Shown here piece after piece: positions 7,535 through 15,077 of a stretch of 64,000 nt of DNA. A program made the translations under genes and the position numbers. The stretch lies in contig NZ_RJJE01000007.1 in the NCBI RefSeq assembly GCF_003721565.1, positions 1 to 64,000 of the forward strand. The letters run 5' to 3'. How positions within the stretch are numbered: position 1 is the stretch's first letter; every line of letters begins with the position of its first letter. A model generated the notes under the pieces. The model was not told where the DNA came from and did not search any database. It saw only the letters and a program-made list of their open reading frames with translations. This DNA comes from Rufibacter immobilis (lineage in GTDB: Bacteria > Bacteroidota > Bacteroidia > Cytophagales > Hymenobacteraceae).

Positions 7535-10500
7535 ATGCCCAACCCCGAAACCCCGCTTCCGCACCTGCTCAAACAGTACCAGCGCCGTCTGCTCAACCTG
7601 AGCGGCTCCAATCGTTCCCTGGTGTTGTTGAAACCGTCGGCCAGTCTTCATGTAGATATCCATGCGCTGGACCACGCCCACAAAGGCCCGTCGTTTGACT
7701 ATGTGAAAGAGCTGCTGGCCGGTAAGCAGAACATCACCCTCTGCGCCGTCGCCGATGCCCGTGATGCCGCCCTGGCCCCGCTCACCAAGCAACTGAAAAC
7801 CATTCAGCGGCGGGCGCACATGATTTGGGAGGAACGCGGCGCGAAGGAGCTGTTCGTGGGCTGGCCCATGGTGGAAGGCGCGTTCCCAGATGGTACCTTG
7901 GTGCGCTGCCCGCTGCTGTTTTTCCCAGTGGAGCTGAAGGTGAACGAGAAACGGCAATGGCAACTGGTTCGGCCCGAAGACACACCCGCTTTCTTCAACA
8001 AAAGTTTCCTGCTGGCCTACGCGCACTACCTCAACCTGAAGCCCGATGAGGCGCTCATGGAAGAGGATTTCGATGAGTTCCCTACCGATGACCTCCAGTT
8101 CCGCACCAAACTCTACGAACTGCTCCGCGACAGTACTGTAGACGTCAATTTTAACCAGGAATTGCTCAAAGACACACTCCAGCCGTTCAAAGCCTACAAG
8201 CGCGAAGAACTGGAGAAAACCTGGAAGCCCGGCCAACTGAAACTGCAGCCCGAGGCGGTGCTAGGCATCTTCCCGCAGGCCGGTTCTTACCAACTGGCAG
8301 ACTATGATGATTTATTGGAGAACCCGCCCGCCGAATCTCTGGAGGAACTGCTTCTTCCGCAAGCGGAAATCAACCCAACGCAGGCCCAACTAGAGCAACA
8401 GCTGTTCACCGCCTTTGACGCCGATGCCTCGCAGGAGGCGGCGCTGCGGCAGGTGAAGGCGGGGCAAAGCGTGGTGGTGCAGGGCCCGCCGGGTACGGGA
8501 AAATCGCAGCTCATCTGTAATTTGGTTTCTGATTACCTGGCGCGGGGCAAAAGTGTATTGGTGGTCTGCCAGAAGCGGGCGGCGCTGGATGTGGTATATC
8601 AACGACTTTCCACCACTGGGTTAGACCAATTCTCTGCGCTGGTGCATGACCTGAACCTGGACCGTCCGGCGGTATTCAGCAAGATAAGGACACAGATTGA
8701 ACAGGTAGACGAATACAAACGGCAGAACGTGGCCTTGGGCAACATTCACGCCGAGCGGCAGTTTCTGGAAACCAGCCGCCGCATTAACCAGATAAGCGAA
8801 CGGCTGAACAGCCTCAAAGAAGCACTTTTTGATACCTCGGCCTGTGGCTGGTCACCCAAGGAACTGTATTTGCGCAGCAACCCGCGCGCACCGCACTTGC
8901 CCGCCGAGGCCGTCTTCCAGCACTTCACCGCCCAGACCTGGCCCGAGTGGCGGCCGCGCCTGCTGCATTACCTGCAAGACGCGGTGCTGCTGCAACACCC
9001 GGATTTCCCGTGGAACGAACGCCGTTCCTTCCACCACCACACCTGGACCGAACGCCAGAAACTGACCCAACTGCTCACTGCTATTCCCGCTTCGGCGCAA
9101 GCCGTTGCTGCTCAGGCGCAGGAACTAATGCCCCCGCAGGCCGAGCCTTGGGATGCCTTGCAAGCCTTGCTCCAGGAATTACCCACGCTGCGGGCTGTGC
9201 AAGAGACCTTGCAGGACAAAGCTATTTCGCGGCTCTTTTTCGGAAATCTGACCCAAACCAAAGACTTCAAAACAAGGGAAACGCAACTACAACAGCTACA
9301 GAAAGACACGGCAGCGGCGCAAACCAAACTATCATCAGAAGAGGCAATTCAGGTAACTCTACTACTCGCGGAGCATGACCAGGCGCAGAGCAGTTTCTTT
9401 AGTAAAATAGGCTGGGGCTTCTCTTCGGGTAAAAAGAAACTCTCGGCGTTCGCCGAAGGCAAAAAACTCACCAACCCAGACACGGCGGTAGAGCACCTGC
9501 GCACGGCCTTGAAGCAGTTGGAGGCGCTACAAACCAGTTGGAAAACCCTGCAGGAGCAAGAGCCGTCGCTGGAAATTCCGGCAGATGTGTATGGGGCCGC
9601 CGCGGCGCAGGAACTGGCACATTTGCAACAGGCGTGGGAACTGAGAAAAACGGTACACAAACTGATGGCCTACGAGGTGCTGCCGGAGGAACTGCTGCAG
9701 GTGCGCCCCGAGCGTTTCAGGGCTGTTTTTTCTGAAACGTTGCCAAAACTCCAGGCTTTGCAGGAACAACTTCGGGAGTGGGAACAATGGTTGACGTCTT
9801 CTCAAATTGAAGTGCTGGCCACCAACCCCGCCGCTGCGCAGGAAATGACACAGAGCCTCAACGAGCATTTTGATAGAATGGTGGCCTTTGATGCGCTGGT
9901 GCAGACGTTTTCGCCGGAACTGAAAAGCTGGCTGGAAGAAGTACGTGCGGCAGTGCCTGAAAGCGTGGAGGCTCAACTGTGCGCCATTGAGAACAGCGTG
10001 CAGCTGGCCTGGCTGCAACAGCTGGAAGGCCAGAACCCCGTGCTCACCATTGTGAGCACCGGCGAGCTGGAGCGGTTGGAAACCGAATTGCAGGAGAAAA
10101 TCAAACAGAAAGCCGACCTCAGCCGCCAGATCATTCTGCTCAACCTGCGCGAGCAGACCTACAAAAACATGGAATACAACCGGCTGGGCAACCCGGTCAC
10201 GTACCGTCGGCTGTTGACTCAGGTGAGTAAGAAACGCATGCTGTACCCGCTACGCAAGCTTAACGCCGAGTTTGGGGACGAGATACGGCAGCTGCTGCCG
10301 TGCTGGCTGGCCTCTCCGGAGACGGTGTCGGCGTTGTTCCCGTTGGAGCGGATTTTTGATTTGGTCATCTTTGACGAGGCGTCGCAATGCTTCGCCGAGG
10401 TGGGCGTGCCGGCTATGGTACGCGCCAAACAGGCCGTGATTGCCGGTGATGAGCAGCAGCTGGGGCCGTCAGATTTGTACCGCGTGCGGTTTGGCGCGGA

Positions 10501-11530
10501 GGAAGACGAAACCGAGGAACTGCTGGTGGAATCTCTCTTGCAGCTGAGCGCGCTGCACCTTCCGCAGACGCTTTTGTCTGAGCATTACCGCAGCCAATAT
10601 CCAGAGCTCATCCAATTCTCCAACCGGAATTTCTACCGTGACAAATTGCAACTGATTCCAAGGCTGGAGGCCATGAACACGGCAGAACCGGCGCTTCAGT
10701 ATTTGAAAGTTGACGGCGTGTGGGAAAATCAGACCAACAGGGTAGAGGCTGAGCGCGTACGGGATCTGGTGCTGGAACTCATCGCCAAAGGCGAAACCAA
10801 TATTGGCGTCATTACCTTCAACTTTCCGCAGCAACAGTTGGTGCAGGACTTGCTGGAAGAGCACGCGCTGGCGCAGAACGTGAAACTGCCCGAAGAACTC
10901 ATCATCAAAAACATTGAGAACATTCAGGGCGATGAGCGGCAGTACATCATCTTCTCCATCGGGTACGCGCCAGACGCGGGTGGCGTGGTGCGGGCTATGT
11001 TTGGCAGCCTGAACGCCGCCAAAGGCGAGAACCGCCTGAATGTGGCTATCACCCGTGCCATTAAGCGGGTGTACGTGGTGACCAGTCTATGGCCCGAGCA
11101 GTTCCCGGTGGAGAACGTGAAGCACCCCGGACCCAAGTTGCTGTGTGATTACCTGGCCTTCGCCAAAGAGGTGAGCGAGCACGGGTTTTCGCCCCAACCC
11201 TCGGCCCCGGCCGGTATACCGTCGGCCTTGCTGCTGTACCCGGCGTTGCTGGAAGAGTTCGGGCAGAATAGTACTAATCTGGAAATGTCATTGGAACTTC
11301 CCTTCGCCGACCTCACTTTCCGCAACGGCAACCGCTATGAGGCCGTACTCTTAACCGACGACGATTTGTACTATAGACGCCCTTCCGCCAAGGCTTCTCA
11401 CGCTGATGTGCCCCTGCGCCTTCAGGCCCGCGGCTGGAAATACGGCGCCGTGTACAGTCGGCAGTTCTGGAGCCAGCCCCAGCAAGTCTGGCAGAGACTA
11501 ACCGAACTGACCCAACACTATGAAAAGTAA
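7535..11530 (+). CDS. DUF4011-type superfamily 1 helicase with degenerate C-terminal nuclease-like domain
   Basis: A 1331-aa protein. The N-terminus (about 10-200) has the DUF4011 features LLNLSGSNRSLVLL and CPLLFFPVEL. A Walker A VVQGPPGTGKSQ lies near 313-325, then a long coiled or helical insertion (about 400-900), Walker B FDEASQ near 945, SEHYRS near 1015 and motif VI NVAITRAIKRVYVV near 1168, all typical of Upf1/DNA2-like helicases. The last 85 residues (YEAVLLTDDDLYY...ARGWKYGAVYSRQFW) resemble the Vsr/MTES-type endonuclease fold that ends many DUF4011 helicases, but the usual ECDG is not conserved. Some relatives are single-gene antiphage systems; that role is an inference here. Two repeat-derived segments lie at about residues 563-575 and 726-738. 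The next gene overlaps its end by 11 bp. Confidence 0.85.
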   Translation: MPNPETPLPHLLKQYQRRLLNLSGSNRSLVLLKPSASLHVDIHALDHAHKGPSFDYVKELLAGKQNITLCAVADARDAALAPLTKQLKTIQRRAHMIWEERGAKELFVGWPMVEGAFPDGTLVRCPLLFFPVELKVNEKRQWQLVRPEDTPAFFNKSFLLAYAHYLNLKPDEALMEEDFDEFPTDDLQFRTKLYELLRDSTVDVNFNQELLKDTLQPFKAYKREELEKTWKPGQLKLQPEAVLGIFPQAGSYQLADYDDLLENPPAESLEELLLPQAEINPTQAQLEQQLFTAFDADASQEAALRQVKAGQSVVVQGPPGTGKSQLICNLVSDYLARGKSVLVVCQKRAALDVVYQRLSTTGLDQFSALVHDLNLDRPAVFSKIRTQIEQVDEYKRQNVALGNIHAERQFLETSRRINQISERLNSLKEALFDTSACGWSPKELYLRSNPRAPHLPAEAVFQHFTAQTWPEWRPRLLHYLQDAVLLQHPDFPWNERRSFHHHTWTERQKLTQLLTAIPASAQAVAAQAQELMPPQAEPWDALQALLQELPTLRAVQETLQDKAISRLFFGNLTQTKDFKTRETQLQQLQKDTAAAQTKLSSEEAIQVTLLLAEHDQAQSSFFSKIGWGFSSGKKKLSAFAEGKKLTNPDTAVEHLRTALKQLEALQTSWKTLQEQEPSLEIPADVYGAAAAQELAHLQQAWELRKTVHKLMAYEVLPEELLQVRPERFRAVFSETLPKLQALQEQLREWEQWLTSSQIEVLATNPAAAQEMTQSLNEHFDRMVAFDALVQTFSPELKSWLEEVRAAVPESVEAQLCAIENSVQLAWLQQLEGQNPVLTIVSTGELERLETELQEKIKQKADLSRQIILLNLREQTYKNMEYNRLGNPVTYRRLLTQVSKKRMLYPLRKLNAEFGDEIRQLLPCWLASPETVSALFPLERIFDLVIFDEASQCFAEVGVPAMVRAKQAVIAGDEQQLGPSDLYRVRFGAEEDETEELLVESLLQLSALHLPQTLLSEHYRSQYPELIQFSNRNFYRDKLQLIPRLEAMNTAEPALQYLKVDGVWENQTNRVEAERVRDLVLELIAKGETNIGVITFNFPQQQLVQDLLEEHALAQNVKLPEELIIKNIENIQGDERQYIIFSIGYAPDAGGVVRAMFGSLNAAKGENRLNVAITRAIKRVYVVTSLWPEQFPVENVKHPGPKLLCDYLAFAKEVSEHGFSPQPSAPAGIPSALLLYPALLEEFGQNSTNLEMSLELPFADLTFRNGNRYEAVLLTDDDLYYRRPSAKASHADVPLRLQARGWKYGAVYSRQFWSQPQQVWQRLTELTQHYEK
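9222..9259 (+). repeat. Palindromic repeat inside the helicase gene (copy 6)
   Basis: TTTCGCGGCTCTTTTTCGG followed by ACCCAAACC aligns with the family. It is read as ATT TCG CGG CTC. In this frame the family consensus TTTAG would give the stop TAG; this copy has TCG. Confidence 0.65.
9712..9749 (+). repeat. Palindromic repeat inside the helicase gene (copy 7)
   Basis: GCGTTTCAGGGCTGTTTTTT then CTGAAAC and CCAAAAC. It is translated RFRAVFSETLPK, close to the peptide RLGAVFSKTAPK that intact copies encode. Confidence 0.65.
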
Positions 11531-12452
11531 ATTACTGGAACTCTCCGTGGGCTGTTGCCTACTGTTGGCCGTGGCCTGTGACAGCGGCAACGCTAAAACC
11601 GAAGACGCAACCGCCAATACTACCACTGAGCAAAAAGACGGTAAGAAGAAAAAGAAAGACAAGAACCCCGCCACCCAGGGCTTTGAAGTCAACAACAACT
11701 ATGATTTGCAGGAGGTAAGCAAGATGGGCAAGAAAACCGTGCCTGAAAGCTCCGGACTGGAAGCCTCTAGTGACGGCAATTTCTGGACCCACCCAGACGC
11801 CGGCAATGACGCGGTATTGTACAAAATCAACCAGTCTGGTGAGCTGCTGGAGACCATGAACGTGCAGGGCGGCAAAAACAATGACTGGGAAGACATCGCC
11901 CGCGGCGAAGACGGATTTCTGTACCTAGGCGACATGGGCAACAACGAGAACACCCGCAAAGACCTCCAGATTGTGAAGGTAGACGAGAAAGCCAAAAAAG
12001 TGGTGGCCACCATTCCGTTCAAGTACGCCGACCAAACCGAGTTTCCGCCGGCCAAAGACAACCTGAATTTTGACGTGGAAGGCTTCCTCATGCACGGCAA
12101 CAACTTCTACCTCTTTACCAAAAACCGCGGCAAAGGCGACTGGGTGAAGCTCTACAAAGTGGCCAACCAACCCGGTCAGCAGCAGACGGTGCAGCCATTA
12201 GACAGCGTACAAATCACCACCAAAATCACCGCGGCAGATATTTCGCCTAATGGCCGTACCATTGCCCTATTGGGAGAAGGCTGGGTGTATTTGCTGGAAG
12301 CTGATAGTCCCGAGGCTGCGTTCCAAGGCAAAAAAGAGCAGATCCCGTTAGGCAAGACCGGCCAGGCCGAAGGTTTGGTGTTTGTGAACGACACTGACAT
12401 GATGATCAGCAACGAGAAAGGCACGCTGTTCATGCTCAGCCTTAAAAAGTAG
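11520..12452 (+). CDS. SdiA-regulated-like beta-propeller lipoprotein
   Basis: A 310-aa protein with a lipoprotein signal peptide (lipobox LAVAC, Cys at residue 20) and an acidic/lysine-rich linker at about 25-55. The body has repeats such as LEASSDGNFWTHPDAGNDAVLYKI and DWEDIARGEDGFLYLGDMGNN, the pattern of the SdiA-regulated/NHL-like propeller family. Function unknown; probably on the periplasmic face of a membrane. Its ATG overlaps the end of the helicase gene by 11 bp, suggesting translational coupling, although the two proteins have no obvious link. Confidence 0.75.
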   Translation: MKSKLLELSVGCCLLLAVACDSGNAKTEDATANTTTEQKDGKKKKKDKNPATQGFEVNNNYDLQEVSKMGKKTVPESSGLEASSDGNFWTHPDAGNDAVLYKINQSGELLETMNVQGGKNNDWEDIARGEDGFLYLGDMGNNENTRKDLQIVKVDEKAKKVVATIPFKYADQTEFPPAKDNLNFDVEGFLMHGNNFYLFTKNRGKGDWVKLYKVANQPGQQQTVQPLDSVQITTKITAADISPNGRTIALLGEGWVYLLEADSPEAAFQGKKEQIPLGKTGQAEGLVFVNDTDMMISNEKGTLFMLSLKK

Positions 12453-12473
12453 GAAACCTGCCCCAGAGGCAAA

Positions 12474-12518
12474 AGGCGTTTAGCGGCTCTTTTTCCAAAA
12501 ACAGCCGCTAAACGCCTT
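12474..12518. repeat. Palindromic repeat with extended perfect arms, terminator-like (copy 8)
   Basis: AAGGCGTTTAGCGGCT pairs with AGCCGCTAAACGCCTT across CTTTTTCCAAAAAC. A T-rich run follows (12518-12526), so it reads as a terminator 21 bp after the lipoprotein gene. Confidence 0.92.
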
Positions 12519-12555
12519 TCTTTTTTGTGGGCCGATAAGAGGTGGTGCCTTTTCT

Positions 12556-12594
12556 GGTTTAGCGCCGATTTCAGAAAAAGCGCCCCGAAACGCC
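12556..12594 (+). repeat. Palindromic repeat (degenerate copy 9)
   Basis: GGTTTAGCGCCGATTTCAG with CGCCCCGAAACGCC. A second copy within 40 bp of copy 8. Confidence 0.65.
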
Positions 12595-12668
12595 CCGCAG
12601 CAAAATCCGTTCTAAGAAACGCGGGAGGTGCGCCCACGGCCGCTTCCCCTTTACTCTAAAATAGCACT

Positions 12669-13538
12669 ATGTCTTCTATCATCTTAGTTACCGGAGCTAC
12701 CGGCACCGTAGGGTCGGCTACCGTAGCAGCGCTTTCCTCCCAGGGTGCCAAAGTACGGGCGGGCGTACATTCCTTGATCAAAGGCGAAAACCTGAAACGC
12801 TTGCCGGGCGTGGAACTGGTGGAGATAGATTTTGCCCGTCCGGCCTCGCTGGCTGTGGCCTTTACGGGCGTAAGTACGGCGCTGCTCATCACCCCGTTCA
12901 CCCAAGACCAGGTAGCCATGGCCCAGCAACTCATAGATGCGGCGCAGGCAGCCGGGGTACGGCACGTGGTGCGCCTTTCGGCCAGCGGGGCAGAGGCAGA
13001 GCCGGGCATCCAGCTGGGCCAATGGCACCGGCAGGCCGAAGAGTATATCAAGACGAAGGAGCTGGCATACACGCTGCTTCGGCCTACTTCCTTTATGCAG
13101 AATTTTGTGCACCAGCAGGCCGGCAGCATCAAAGAGCAGAATGCCTTTTATCTGCCCATGGGCAACGGCCGCGTGTCTTACATAGATGCCCGCAACATAG
13201 GAGAGGTGGCCGCCGAGATTCTGCTTCGGCCCGAGGGACACGATGGTAAAGCCTACACCCTCACCGGACCGCAGGCGCTGTCTGGCAGTGAAGTGGCCCG
13301 AATCTTCTCCCAGGTCACCGGCCGAACCATTGCTTACCAAGACGTACCCGAAGAAGCCGTCCGCACCGCCATGCAGCAACAGGGCCTCCCAGACTGGATG
13401 ACCGAAAGCCTGCTGGAACTGCACGCCATTTCCCGCGCCGGTTACGCCTCTGGCCTCACCAGTGATGTGCAGGCCGTTCTGGGGCGGGAGCCGTACACGT
13501 TCCAGCAATTTGCCGAGACGTACAAAGACTGTTTCTAA
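12669..13538 (+). CDS. NmrA-like NAD(P)-binding oxidoreductase
   Basis: A 289-aa protein beginning with Rossmann motif VTGATGTVGSATVAAL (about 6-21). Other features are VELVEIDFARPASL, HVVRLSASGA, LRPTSFMQNF and YIDARNIGEVAAEILL, typical of the NmrA/atypical SDR family that includes quinone reductases and redox sensors. The active-site YxxxK is not in the classical place. The substrate cannot be told from sequence. Single-gene unit. Confidence 0.85.
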   Translation: MSSIILVTGATGTVGSATVAALSSQGAKVRAGVHSLIKGENLKRLPGVELVEIDFARPASLAVAFTGVSTALLITPFTQDQVAMAQQLIDAAQAAGVRHVVRLSASGAEAEPGIQLGQWHRQAEEYIKTKELAYTLLRPTSFMQNFVHQQAGSIKEQNAFYLPMGNGRVSYIDARNIGEVAAEILLRPEGHDGKAYTLTGPQALSGSEVARIFSQVTGRTIAYQDVPEEAVRTAMQQQGLPDWMTESLLELHAISRAGYASGLTSDVQAVLGREPYTFQQFAETYKDCF

Positions 13539-13621
13539 GACTTTGGCGCAAACACGTATTGGAGCAAGGCAACAGTTGTACAGAGTTTTTCAATCAGGAG
13601 CCCATCAAACAAGATGCTTCC

Positions 13622-13741
13622 CTCGCTCGCCTCTGGCGAGTGTGAGCTACTTGCGGACTCTGGCCGCCTGCTTGTGAATTTTATATATCCTATAGCGGCG
13701 GGACGCCGCACGTACCTCACACTCGCCAAAGGCGAGCGAGA
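13622..13741. mobile_element. MITE/REPIN-like element with ~45-bp imperfect terminal inverted repeats
   Basis: TCGCTCGCCTCTGGCGAG at the left end and its near-complement at the right (13724-13739) continue as matching inverted sequence for about 45 bp each. Each end contains its own hairpins (CTCGCC-tct-GGCGAG; GCGGCG-gga-CGCCGC at 13695-13709). No coding capacity. It lies between the convergent NmrA-like and DUF1207 genes. Confidence 0.65.
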
Positions 13742-13786
13742 GAAGGAGGCGCTGCTTTATTTAGATAGAACTGCTGACACAAGCGT

Positions 13787-13826
13787 CCGTTTTGGGGTCG
13801 TTTTTTAAAAATTAGGCCTAAAACAG
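13787..13826 (+). repeat. Palindromic repeat (copy 10)
   Basis: CCGTTTTGGGGTCGTTTTTT with right half TTAGGCCTAAAACAG, 64 bp before the DUF1207 stop. Confidence 0.75.
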
Positions 13827-13889
13827 AGGCTTCCTTAAGGAACACAAGCAGACGTTTGTACCAAAGATAAAGGCTGGACAGTTGATGGG

Positions 13890-14789
13890 TTAGTTCAGGT
13901 CAAAGTAAAGCGTGGCGCCGTACCATTGCACTTTCAGGTCCTCAAACTGGGAGTAAGGCTGGTAGCCGTAATAGTATTCACCGGCAATGCGGAGGCGGTG
14001 GGTGTTCTGCTCGGGGTTGCGGAACTCAATGCCCAGTCCGGCTTTGGTGCTGGGGAAGTAATCATATTCCTTTTCGCCTTTCACGTCTGCGCCTACCACA
14101 AATAGAACGCGCTTGGTGCTTTTGAGGAAGAATTTGTTCTCAATGCCTGCGTGGTACTGGAAACGCTCGCGGTTGTCTTCCTTGTCCTGGTGCAGCGCGG
14201 CGGCTATCCCGGCGTACAGGCGGGTTGGGCCAATGTCACGCGAGCCCAGAAACTCCACCATCTCAAAGCTCAGGTTTTTGCGTTGCTCCGGCGAAATATC
14301 GCCGTTCAGCAGAAACTCATCTCCCAGGTGCGACGACTGGTGGAAGATACGGAAACGGCCCGACCAGCCATCGTGCCGGAACGTGACCGGTATGCCCACA
14401 ATATAATCGGCGTTGAGCAGGTCCCAGGAATCAGACTCCAGATTGAACTGTGAGAAAACCCCCGCGGCAATACCAATCTGTATGCCGTTGTTCTCGCCGG
14501 GTTTGCCGGTGGCCCACTGGATAAGGCCACCCTCTACGGCAATGGAAACGGGGGTGATGGTGGTGAAATCACGGCTGTTGCCCTGGCCTTTACGCACGCG
14601 GTAGCGCACAATAGACGCCGAGTTCTGCCATTCCTTAGGATCAAACATCACGGTTTCAAAGTACCGGTTGTTGGGAAGAAATACGGTGCGTTTCACGGCA
14701 ACGGTATCTGGGGCCTGGGCTTGGGCAAAGCCCGATAACATTAAAAAGAACAAGGCAAACAACCCCAGAATGGGTATGTGTTTTTTCAT
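13890..14789 (-). CDS. Outer-membrane beta-barrel protein, DUF1207-like
   Basis: A 299-aa protein with a Sec signal peptide (about 1-24, ending AQAQA). It has amphipathic strand patterns and the family-like motif RIFHQSSHLGDEFLL at about 150-165, and ends in an aromatic outer-membrane-type strand (WYGATLYFDLN). DUF1207 proteins are outer-membrane proteins of unknown function. Transcribed alone; the long hairpin at 14997-15053 separates it from the upstream gene on the same strand. Confidence 0.75.
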   Translation of the reverse strand: MKKHIPILGLFALFFLMLSGFAQAQAPDTVAVKRTVFLPNNRYFETVMFDPKEWQNSASIVRYRVRKGQGNSRDFTTITPVSIAVEGGLIQWATGKPGENNGIQIGIAAGVFSQFNLESDSWDLLNADYIVGIPVTFRHDGWSGRFRIFHQSSHLGDEFLLNGDISPEQRKNLSFEMVEFLGSRDIGPTRLYAGIAAALHQDKEDNRERFQYHAGIENKFFLKSTKRVLFVVGADVKGEKEYDYFPSTKAGLGIEFRNPEQNTHRLRIAGEYYYGYQPYSQFEDLKVQWYGATLYFDLN

Positions 14790-14970
14790 GGTTTAGGAGG
14801 TTAAGATCAGCTACTTTTTAAATTTTTTCTTCCTACGGGAAAACTTGTAAAAAATATGCGTCATGCATAATAAAATTCTTCAAGCTGTCTGCCACCATAA
14901 AAAGAAAGGGGTTAAAAGTCAGAAGATAATAACCAAGGGGCGCTACTTAAAGGGGTAGGATTCCTGTTTA

Positions 14971-15009
14971 CGTTTAGGGGCTGCTTTTTTAAAAAAAGCC
15001 TGAAAACAG
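14971..15009 (+). repeat. Palindromic repeat fused to a terminator (copy 11)
   Basis: CGTTTAGGGGCTGCTTTTTT and right half AGCCTGAAAACAG. The right half is at the same time the first 13 bases of the stem of the 27-bp hairpin at 14997-15053. Confidence 0.85.
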
Positions 15010-15053
15010 AACTGCCTTGCTGATGGTCAGCAAGGCAGTTCTGTTTTCAGGCT
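14997..15053 (-). terminator. Very long perfect terminator hairpin of the glycine-rich gene
   Basis: A perfect 27-bp stem (14997-15023 with 15027-15053) and a 3-nt loop. Read on the minus strand it is followed by eight T's. It lies 25 bp after the stop of the minus-strand glycine-rich gene. Confidence 0.93.
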
Positions 15054-15077
15054 ACTAGTGCTCTGGTTTACCAGATT

